The translations under genes were made by a program, and so were the position numbers. From contig CANNRA010000004.1 of the NCBI GenBank assembly GCA_947507735.1, positions 1 to 32,658 of the forward strand: 32,658 bases of DNA. Direction: 5' to 3'. Positions 25,667 through 32,658 of this stretch are shown here, one piece after another. The first letter of the stretch is position 1. Each line of letters opens with the position of its first letter. This stretch comes from Actinomycetota bacterium. Its GTDB lineage: Bacteria; Actinomycetota; Thermoleophilia; Gaiellales; Gaiellaceae. The notes beneath the pieces were generated by a model. The model was not told the DNA's origin and did no database searches. It saw only the letters and a program-made list of their open reading frames with translations.

Positions 25667-25721
25667 CGGCGCCGCCGCGCTCGTAGCGTCCGGGGGGTCA
25701 TCCGACTCGAGGGGATCCCCT

Positions 25722-26957
25722 GTGAAGAAGCCGTTCTCCCGCGCCGTCCTGGCTGCGGGTCTCGCACTCGCTGTTGCTGCCGCTGCGCTCGCGGGCACCG
25801 CGCTCGCCGCCGGCAAGCCGACCGTCAAGGCGGGCAAGCGTTCCGCCGCTGCGCCGCTGACCGTTGCCGTCATTGGCGACTTCCCGTACGGGCTGAACAA
25901 CGCGGACGTCTCGGAGTCCGACGCTGCGCCGGCGTTCGTCAAGCGGGTCAACGCCGACCCGGACGTGTCGCTGGTCGTCCATGTTGGCGACATCCACTCT
26001 GGCAAGCAGGTGTGCACCCAGGCGTACGACGAGGCGATCGCTCGCATCTTCTCCGGCTTCGCCGATCCGCTCGTCTACACGCCGGGCGACAACGAGTGGG
26101 CCGACTGCCACAAGGCCGCTCAGGGCGGCGGCGTCTACAACGCCACCACCAAGAAGGTCGAGCTCGTCATGGACGCGGCCGGCAACCCGCAGAGCTTCGC
26201 GAGCGGCAACCCGCTCGCCAATCTCTGGCTCGTCCGCCAGCTCTTCTTCGCGAAGGCCGGCACGACCCTTGGCAAGAACGCCATGCAGGTCGACTCGCAG
26301 GCCACCACGTTCGACCCGACCCACCCCAAGGACGCGCAGTTCGTCGAGAACGTGATGTTCGAGAAGGGCGGCGTCCTCTTCGTCACGGTGAACGTGCCGG
26401 GCGGCTCGAACAACGACCAGGATCCCTGGTACGTGACCCCCGTCGCCTCGGCCGACCAGCTGCGCGAGGCCGCCGAGCGCAATGGCGCCACCGCCCGTTG
26501 GCTGAACGCCGCGTTCGCGAAGGCGAAGGCCGACAAGGCCGCCGGCGTCGTCGTGATCTCGCAGGCCGACATGTGGGATCCGGAGAAGGGCGCCGACCAT
26601 CAGACCGGGTACGACGTGCTGATCACTGCGTTGAAGATCAACGTGAAGAGCTTCGCCAAGCCGGTGCTGATGTTCAACGGTGACTCGCACGTGTACCGCT
26701 CCGACAACCCGCTGTCGCCCACTGCGACCTGCGTGCTCGACGGTGCCACGACCTGCGTGTCGGACTACAACGTCCACCCGGCGATCGGCATCGACCTGCC
26801 GAACTTCCATCGCGTCGTCGTGCACGGCTCGACCGCCCCGCTCGAGTTCCTCAAGCTGACGGTGGACACCACGAGGAACGCGCCCAACGGCGACACCGCG
26901 TTCGGCCCGTTCGCCTGGGAGCGCAAGATCCAGGCCGATCTGATCAAGACGGCCTAG
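25722..26957 (+). CDS. Secreted metallophosphoesterase-like protein
   Basis: Signal peptide; calcineurin-like motifs VAVIGDFPYG, VVHVGDIHSG, YTPGDNEWADC, LMFNGDSHVY. GTG start. Confidence 0.85.
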   Translation: MKKPFSRAVLAAGLALAVAAAALAGTALAAGKPTVKAGKRSAAAPLTVAVIGDFPYGLNNADVSESDAAPAFVKRVNADPDVSLVVHVGDIHSGKQVCTQAYDEAIARIFSGFADPLVYTPGDNEWADCHKAAQGGGVYNATTKKVELVMDAAGNPQSFASGNPLANLWLVRQLFFAKAGTTLGKNAMQVDSQATTFDPTHPKDAQFVENVMFEKGGVLFVTVNVPGGSNNDQDPWYVTPVASADQLREAAERNGATARWLNAAFAKAKADKAAGVVVISQADMWDPEKGADHQTGYDVLITALKINVKSFAKPVLMFNGDSHVYRSDNPLSPTATCVLDGATTCVSDYNVHPAIGIDLPNFHRVVVHGSTAPLEFLKLTVDTTRNAPNGDTAFGPFAWERKIQADLIKTA

Positions 26958-26969
26958 CCAGCCTGACCG

Positions 26970-27010
26970 GCAGGGTGGGCTCGTGACTTCGGTCGCCGGG
27001 CCCACCCTGC
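26970..27010 (+). terminator. Strong hairpin after the phosphoesterase gene
   Basis: GCAGGGTGGGC (26970-26980) and GCCCACCCTGC (27000-27010), 11-bp perfect; inner GAC-TTCG-GTC with UUCG tetraloop (26985-26994). Confidence 0.7.
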
Positions 27011-27022
27011 TACCTTCCTCGC

Positions 27023-27853
27023 ATGCCCAAGCTTGCGATCATCACGTCGGGCGGCGAAGAGCGCCCGCTGCTCCGCGCCCCCGAGAACTCGCCCTTCACC
27101 ACGCAGCGCATCGAGATGCGGGTTCCCGGCTTCGCCCGGAACCCGTACGACCGTTTCATCGTCGCGCTGGCACACATCGATGCCGCCGAGCGCGCCGTGG
27201 CCGAGGGCTGCGACGCGATCTTCCTCGACACCTTTGCCGACTACGGCCTGGCCGAGATGCGCTGCGCCGTTCCGATCCCGGTGATCGGCGCGGGCGAGGC
27301 CGGCATCATCACCGCCTCGGCGAACGGCACGCGCGACTTCGCGATCGTCACCGTGTGGCCGCAGTCGATGAACTACCTCTACAAGGAGCGCCTCGACAAC
27401 GTGCTCGGCGGCGACCGCTGCAAGCACGTCGAGCACGCGCTGCCCGAGGCGGAGCTGAATAAGGCCGGCACCGACGGCTTCATCAAGAAGCGGATGGAGC
27501 GCCACGAGTCGAGCGTCATCGACATGCTCGCCGCGAAGGTGCAGCAGGTTGCCGATGAGTGCGGCGTCTCGACGATCCTGCTCGGCTGCACCTGCATGGC
27601 GCCGATCGGCCCGCAGATCCAGGAGCGCGTCACCGTCGAGGTGGTCGAGGGCACGCGCAATGGCCTGGAGGCCTGCTGGGCGACGATGGCGGCGCCGCAG
27701 GGCGAGGTCAACCTCAGCCCGCGCCGCGGCACCGTGCCGCTGATCGTGGACGCCTGGCTCGAGCACGGGATCATCCCGGCGTGGAGCCCCGACGAGTGCG
27801 AGCTGTGCGTCTCGCTCGCGTCGGCCGAGGAGATCGCCGCCTCGCTGGTGTAG
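27023..27853 (+). CDS. Asp/Glu/hydantoin racemase-superfamily protein
   Basis: DAIFLDTFADYGLAEMRCAVPIPVIGAGEAGIITA...VSTILLGCTCMAPIGPQIQERVTVEVVEGTRNGLE. Confidence 0.85.
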   Translation: MPKLAIITSGGEERPLLRAPENSPFTTQRIEMRVPGFARNPYDRFIVALAHIDAAERAVAEGCDAIFLDTFADYGLAEMRCAVPIPVIGAGEAGIITASANGTRDFAIVTVWPQSMNYLYKERLDNVLGGDRCKHVEHALPEAELNKAGTDGFIKKRMERHESSVIDMLAAKVQQVADECGVSTILLGCTCMAPIGPQIQERVTVEVVEGTRNGLEACWATMAAPQGEVNLSPRRGTVPLIVDAWLEHGIIPAWSPDECELCVSLASAEEIAASLV

Positions 27854-27871
27854 GTCGCTGTTCTGCCCGGT

Positions 27872-27916
27872 GCGCGCTGCCGCGGGCGACCTTCGAGGTC
27901 AGCCCGCGGCGCGCGC
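27872..27916. terminator. Large hairpin at convergent racemase/SRPBCC junction, likely bidirectional terminator
   Basis: GCGCGC-T-GCCGCGGGC-GACC-TTCGA-GGTC-A-GCCCGCGGC-GCGCGC; 19 pairs with two single-nt bulges. Confidence 0.75.
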
Positions 27917-28342
27917 GTCGAGCTGCTGCTGCAGGCCGGCCAGCGCCTTGTCGCCGAGCGCGCGCAGGAAGCCGCCCATGAACGGCTCGGCGATGCGCAG
28001 GGGGCCGCGCAGCCGCAGGTCGACGTCGTAGGTGATGCGCGTGCGGCCGGCGTCGCCGGGCTCGAACGTCACCTCGTCACGCGAGGTTGCCCGCGGGCCG
28101 CGGCCGAAGACGACGACGCAGCGGGGCGCGCTCAGCTCCTCGATCGCGTAGCGGAACGCCTGCGGCTTGCCGTTGACGTCGGCCAGGATGTGGAAGGCGC
28201 TGCCCACCTGCAGCGGGCCGTCATCGAGGCGGCGTGACTCGAGCAGGCCGGGATCCCACTCGGCGGCATTGCCGAAGTCGGCGACGTAGGCGAAGGCCTC
28301 GTCGATGGTGACTGGCACCTCGATGCTCTTGCGGTAGCGCAT
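27899..28342 (-). CDS. SRPBCC / polyketide-cyclase-like protein
   Basis: MRYRKSIEVPVTIDEAFAYVADFGNAAEWDPGLLESRRLDDGPLQVGSAFHI... Confidence 0.88.
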   Translation of the reverse strand: MRYRKSIEVPVTIDEAFAYVADFGNAAEWDPGLLESRRLDDGPLQVGSAFHILADVNGKPQAFRYAIEELSAPRCVVVFGRGPRATSRDEVTFEPGDAGRTRITYDVDLRLRGPLRIAEPFMGGFLRALGDKALAGLQQQLDARAAG

Positions 28343-28366
28343 GGGTATCTCCGCTCGCTGGGTGGG

Positions 28367-30568
28367 TCAGGTGTCGCGGCTGCGCCGGACGGGAGCGGGG
28401 GCAAGCGGCGACGGCTCGACGCGGACGATCCGCGCGATGCGCTCGGGGAGCCACCAGTTCCAGCGGCCGAAGTAGGACATGAGGCTGGGCACGAGGATCG
28501 CGCGCACGATGGTGGCGTCGATGAAGATCGCCACGGCGAGGCCGATGCCGAACTGCTGCAGGCCGACGATCGAGCCGGCGATGAAGCCCGAGAAGGCGGC
28601 GACCATGATGATCGCGGCTGCCGTGACGATGCGGCCGGTGCGCTCCAGCCCGTGCGCGACGGCGCGCTCGTTGTCCTGCACGTGATCCCAGCTCTCGCGC
28701 ATGCGCGAGACGAGGAACACCTCGTAGTCCATCGAGAGGCCGAAGAGCATGGCGAAGAGGAAGATCGGGATCCAGCCCTCGATCTGGTCGACCTGGTAGA
28801 TGCCGCCGAGCTCGGCGCCGAAGCCCCAGCGGAAGAAGACGACGAGCATCCCGTAGCTGGCGGCCACCGACAGCAGGTTGAGCGCGACTGCCTTGAGCGG
28901 CAGGAGCAGCGAGCGGAAGGCGCGCAGCAGCAGCAGGTAGGTGAGGGCGAGCACGGCGAGCACGAGCCACGGGAACGAGCCGTAGGCGACGTCGAGGAAG
29001 TCCACGCCCTGCGGCGGCCCGCCGCCGGCCAGCACGCGCGTCGCGGCGGGGAAGCGGGCGCCCGGGATGATCGTGTGGCGCAGCCGGTGAACGAACGCCT
29101 GGGCGGCCTGCTCGCCGTAGTCGCTGCGGCCCGCCACCATCACCTGGGCGTAGCGGCCGGAGCTATCGAGGAAGCGCCCGCCGGGGAAGAAGAAGACGGC
29201 GGCGACCTCCCTGTCGCCGTGCAGCGCGGTCTCCAGCCGGTCGATCGCTGCGACGTTTGCCGGCGAGAGCGCGCTGCCACCCGGACCTGCGTCGATCAGC
29301 ACCTGGGACGGCGAGATCGCACCGGGGCCGACGGCGGCGCGCAGCAGATCGAAGCCGCGCACCGACTGCGGCGTGCGCGGGATGCCCATGGTCGAGCCGG
29401 GCGTCACCTGGAGCGCGTAGGCGGGGACGGCGGCGGCGATCAGCACGGCGGTGCCGGCGGCAAGCCACAGGGCGGGCCTCTTCATGATCGAGCGGGCGAG
29501 CCGCGCCCAGAAGCCCTTGTCGATGTCGGTTGTGGCAGGGAGCTGTGGCAGCGGGATGCCGAGCCGCCGCAGGCGCGGGGCGACGTGGTGCTTGCGCACG
29601 CCGCGCGGCCCGAAGACGTGCAGCAGCGCCGGCTGCAGCGTGAGTGCGGCGACGATCGAGAGCAGCGGCAGCAGGAAGCCGGCAAGGCCGATCGAGCGGA
29701 TGAACGGCACCGGGATGAACAGCAGCATCGCCAGACCGATCGCGACCGTGGCGCCTGAGAAGACGACGGAGCGCCCGGCGGTCTCCATCGTGCGCACCAC
29801 CGCCTCGGTCTTGTCCAGCCCGCGCTCCAGTTCCTCGCGGAAGCGGTAGACGATGAGCAGCGAGTAGTCGACGGCGATGCCGAGGCCGATCAGCTGGACG
29901 AGGTTGGTCGAGTACGTGGCGATCGTCGTCTCGTGCGCGAACAGGTAGACGAGGCCGAGCGTGCCGAAGATGGTCGCTGCGGCGAAGAGGAACGGGATGC
30001 CCACCGCCCAGGAGAGGCCAAACACCGCGATCAGCACCGCCAGGGCGATCGGCAGCGCGATCGACTCGCCCTGCTTGAGGTCGTTCGTGAAGATCGGGTC
30101 GAGGTCGCGCTGGATGGCTGCTGCACCGGTGACGTAGACGCGGACGCCGTCGGGCGTGCCGATCGCGTCACGCAGCGCGTAGGTGTAGCCCTTAGCCTCG
30201 GCGAGCTCGAGGGTGGAGGTGACGTCCTGGTAGAGGACGGTCTTGCTCGCCACTCGCAGCTCGGCCGCCTGGGCGGTGGGGATGACGTGGGCGGCCTGGG
30301 TGACGCGGGCGGAGAGCTCGGCCTTGAGGCCGGGTGCAGCGGCGTCCCTGACCTGGAAGACGACGGTGAAGGCGCCATCGCTGCGGTCGCCGAAGTGCTG
30401 CTCCAGCGTGGTGCGGACGATCTCGGAGTCGGTGCCGGGCACCGTGAAGGTGTTGGAGAGCAGCTTGGAGAGCTGCGTCGAGGCGCCGAATCCGACCACC
30501 AGCACCGCCAGCCAGAGACCGAGCACCGGCCAGCGGAAGCGGATCACGAAGCGGGTCCAGCGAGACAC
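28367..30568 (-). CDS. MMPL/RND-family transporter
   Basis: About 12 TM helices in two halves; GIAVDYSLLIVYRFREELERG and GLSMDYEVFLVSRMRESWDHV motifs. GTG start at 30568. Confidence 0.93.
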   Translation of the reverse strand: MSRWTRFVIRFRWPVLGLWLAVLVVGFGASTQLSKLLSNTFTVPGTDSEIVRTTLEQHFGDRSDGAFTVVFQVRDAAAPGLKAELSARVTQAAHVIPTAQAAELRVASKTVLYQDVTSTLELAEAKGYTYALRDAIGTPDGVRVYVTGAAAIQRDLDPIFTNDLKQGESIALPIALAVLIAVFGLSWAVGIPFLFAAATIFGTLGLVYLFAHETTIATYSTNLVQLIGLGIAVDYSLLIVYRFREELERGLDKTEAVVRTMETAGRSVVFSGATVAIGLAMLLFIPVPFIRSIGLAGFLLPLLSIVAALTLQPALLHVFGPRGVRKHHVAPRLRRLGIPLPQLPATTDIDKGFWARLARSIMKRPALWLAAGTAVLIAAAVPAYALQVTPGSTMGIPRTPQSVRGFDLLRAAVGPGAISPSQVLIDAGPGGSALSPANVAAIDRLETALHGDREVAAVFFFPGGRFLDSSGRYAQVMVAGRSDYGEQAAQAFVHRLRHTIIPGARFPAATRVLAGGGPPQGVDFLDVAYGSFPWLVLAVLALTYLLLLRAFRSLLLPLKAVALNLLSVAASYGMLVVFFRWGFGAELGGIYQVDQIEGWIPIFLFAMLFGLSMDYEVFLVSRMRESWDHVQDNERAVAHGLERTGRIVTAAAIIMVAAFSGFIAGSIVGLQQFGIGLAVAIFIDATIVRAILVPSLMSYFGRWNWWLPERIARIVRVEPSPLAPAPVRRSRDT

Positions 30569-30620
30569 GACGCACCCAACTTAGCAACAGCGGATTGGCC
30601 TAGGCTTCGGGAAAACCGCG

Positions 30621-31496
30621 CTAGTTTGTGACAGGTGCTGCGACCGCTTCGGTCGCGGCGTCTCCTGGCTGCTCCTCGCGCGCCAGGATGACGGCGCCTG
30701 CGATCACGAAGGCGAACGCGAGCACGCGGGCCACTCCGGCAGCGCCGCTCGGCAGCGGCTCGTCGTAGAGCGTCATGCCCGCGGCGATCGGCACGGCGTT
30801 GGTCAGCATCGTGGCGAGGCCCGCGGTGGTGAGCGCGCCGCCGCGCTGGAAGCCCATCTGCAGCACGAGCGTCCCGGCGGCGTAGGCGGCGAGCATCAAC
30901 GGCGCGAGCGCGAGGCGGCTGCCACCCTCGACAACCGACTTCGTGCAGACGTCACCGGCGGCGAAGAGGATCCCGGCTGCCGCCCCGTAGCTCGCTCCTC
31001 GCCCGAGCAGCCCGCCGCCGAGCCGCACCACGAGCAGCGCCACCACGAGCGAGCCGACGATCCACGCCAGCAGCGGCACCCACTCGCTGCTGCGGCCCTG
31101 CTCGGCGCCACGCGCCAGCGACAGGCCGAGCAGCCCGAGCCCGGTGATCGCGACGCCGACGCCGATTCGCTCGCGCCGCGCGAGGCGCACCATGCCAGGC
31201 CGGCCGACGAGGAAGGCGAGCACCCCGATGCCTCCTGCCGAGGCGGCCTGCACGAGCGACAGCGGGGCCAGCGCCAGCGCCAGCACGTAGAGCAGCCAAC
31301 CCGCAACCTCGGCGAGGAAGCCGGTCAGCCAGCGGCGGCTGGCCAGCAGCACGCGCACGGCGTGGAGCGGCCGCTTGATCGAGACGGCGGGCAGGCTTGA
31401 CGCTGCGGAGTGCTCGGTGAGGTAGCCCCAGTTGAGCAGGCAGGCGGAGGCGATCGTGATGACGAGGGCGAGCGAGAGCTGTGCGTTCGCCCCCAT
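30621..31496 (-). CDS. EamA/DMT-type transporter
   Basis: About 10 hydrophobic helices, multidrug/metabolite exporter-like topology; starts just after the lipoprotein stop. Confidence 0.8.
   Translation of the reverse strand: MGANAQLSLALVITIASACLLNWGYLTEHSAASSLPAVSIKRPLHAVRVLLASRRWLTGFLAEVAGWLLYVLALALAPLSLVQAASAGGIGVLAFLVGRPGMVRLARRERIGVGVAITGLGLLGLSLARGAEQGRSSEWVPLLAWIVGSLVVALLVVRLGGGLLGRGASYGAAAGILFAAGDVCTKSVVEGGSRLALAPLMLAAYAAGTLVLQMGFQRGGALTTAGLATMLTNAVPIAAGMTLYDEPLPSGAAGVARVLAFAFVIAGAVILAREEQPGDAATEAVAAPVTN
30640..30656 (-). terminator. Hairpin in the 3' end of the EamA gene
   Basis: GCGACCG-CTT-CGGTCGC (7 pairs, or 6 pairs with GCTTC loop). Confidence 0.45.
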
Positions 31497-31500
31497 CGGC

Positions 31501-32076
31501 TCAGCGAGCGGCGGCGAGCGTGAAGGAGGAGAGCAGCGCGGCGCACGGCGCGTCCGGGTCAGCGGCGGCGCGCCGGCAGACGAGCAGCCACTCGGTGGCG
31601 CCGCGCAGGACGAAGGTGACCTGCTGCTGGACGAGGTCGCTGTCGAGCGTGTACTCGATGCGGTAGCTGCGCACCTCGATGCCTGCGACGGTGATCGTCT
31701 CGCTGGCTGTGACCTTGCCCTTGCGGTCAGTGGCGAGCTGCGCCGCGACCTTGTCGAGCTCCAGGGCGGCAGCAGCGAACTTGGCCGGGTCGAAAGGCTT
31801 GACGAGCGGGTAGACGGCGACCGCGAGAAGCTGCGAGCCGGGGCCCGTTGCGTTCATGCCGCGAGGCCGCGTGGAGATCTTCCAGCCGATCGGGGCGGTG
31901 TAGCTGTAGCCGCTGCCTGCGACCTTCTGGGTCGTCGGGGCGACAGGGGCGGGCTGCTTGGCGCTACCGCCGCAGCCGGCGACGGCAACGGCGAGCAGGG
32001 CTGCGAGGGCGAGCACTGCGACGGTGCGCGTCCCGCGCGGGGTGCTGCGGAAATGGCGGTTCAGGGGGTGCTGCAT
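31501..32076 (-). CDS. Putative lipoprotein
   Basis: MQHPLNRHFRSTPRGTRTVAVLALAALLAVAVAGCGGSAKQ lipobox; ATGA overlap with the M23 gene. Confidence 0.85.
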   Translation of the reverse strand: MQHPLNRHFRSTPRGTRTVAVLALAALLAVAVAGCGGSAKQPAPVAPTTQKVAGSGYSYTAPIGWKISTRPRGMNATGPGSQLLAVAVYPLVKPFDPAKFAAAALELDKVAAQLATDRKGKVTASETITVAGIEVRSYRIEYTLDSDLVQQQVTFVLRGATEWLLVCRRAAADPDAPCAALLSSFTLAAAR

Positions 32077-32658
32077 CACGGTTTGGCTCCAGTCACGTCG
32101 GCCTCCAGCAGGTACGCCGCGGGCCGCGCGGCGACGGTGAGCCGTGCCGGGGCGGGCGGCGCTGCCACGACCTGGACGGCGTCGCTCCCGCGCTGCCACG
32201 CGGCGAGCATAGGGCTCGGGTTGACAGCCCCGGCGTAGCCGACCGCTGCGAGGGCGGCCGGGTGGATCTCGAAGTGGAGGTGCGCCGGGGTGCGCTCGGC
32301 GTCGCCGGTGTTGCCGACCAGACCGAGCGGCGCGCCGGCACGCACGCGGCTGCCGTTGCGTAGGCCGGGTGCGTACGCGTCGAGGTGCGCGTAGTAGAAG
32401 GCGTTGCCGGCGGTGTCGCGCAGCCAGAGCCGCTGCCCACCGCGGGGGTTCCAGCCGAGCTCGGAGACGGTGCCGTCGGTGACAGCCACCACCGCGGTGC
32501 CGCGTGGCGCGAAGAGATCGATGCCGTGATGCCAGATGACGCCCGCGCGCGCGGCGCCGAACGTGTCGGTGACCGGCGTGCTCCGCGCGATCGGGAAGGC
32601 GTGGCGACCGGGGGTGACCGGAACGGCAACGTGGGCCAGCGCCGCTGCGCCCGCCACG
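32076..32658 (-). CDS. M23-family peptidase (LytM), 5' end beyond window
   Basis: IWHHGIDLFAPRGTAVVAVTDGTVSELGWNPRGG...FYYAHLDAY...VGNTGDAERTPAHLHFEIHP. Confidence 0.92.
   Translation of the reverse strand, partial: VAGAAALAHVAVPVTPGRHAFPIARSTPVTDTFGAARAGVIWHHGIDLFAPRGTAVVAVTDGTVSELGWNPRGGQRLWLRDTAGNAFYYAHLDAYAPGLRNGSRVRAGAPLGLVGNTGDAERTPAHLHFEIHPAALAAVGYAGAVNPSPMLAAWQRGSDAVQVVAAPPAPARLTVAARPAAYLLEADVTGAKP

Noticed and set aside
28652-29758. 368-aa plus ORF
   Set aside because: Antisense to the MMPL gene; charged low-complexity shadow ORF.
1-32658. tRNA/rRNA genes, transposons, integrases, CRISPR arrays
   Set aside because: No tRNA T-arm/acceptor signatures, transposase or integrase motifs, or regularly spaced repeats were seen by eye.

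Overview
High-GC window, probably actinobacterial and possibly Thermoleophilia-like (inferred from gene content and GC only). It is densely packed with chromosomal genes; no rRNA, tRNA, CRISPR array or transposon was recognised. Left to right: (1) a minus-strand Ser/Thr signalling operon: kinase with a polytopic membrane tail, FhaA, FhaB, PP2C phosphatase. (2) A divergent plus-strand membrane protein and a DUF4446 protein, then an HNH endonuclease. (3) A thiolase-like / DUF35 OB-fold / MaoC trio and a small SMI1/KNR4-like protein. (4) A minus-strand glnB-amt operon divergent from an orphan ArsR regulator, plus a PRC-barrel-like protein. (5) Two membrane proteins divergent from an adjacent PdtaS/PdtaR-type histidine kinase and ANTAR response regulator. 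(6) A minus-strand ABC-F / M20 peptidase / NUDIX operon. (7) A plus-strand sugar-phosphate operon, tkt-rpiB-tal-pgi, ending in a 31-codon ORF whose start looks like gnd. (8) A secreted protein with four Cys-pair repeats, a CoA-ester lyase, a secreted phosphoesterase with a PHO-box-like array, and an Asp/Glu/hydantoin racemase-family protein. (9) Minus-strand SRPBCC, MMPL, EamA, lipoprotein and M23 peptidase genes. No clearly new defence or mobile system was found. The most interesting signals are: TANNNT boxes placed 6-9 nt before about nine start codons (leaderless transcription), a four-unit 11-bp array upstream of the phosphoesterase, a gnd-like remnant where gnd would be expected, a PII protein lacking the modifiable T-loop tyrosine, a four-repeat Cys-pair secreted protein, a near-perfect palindrome abutting the ANTAR regulator start, and strong hairpins at convergent gene ends.
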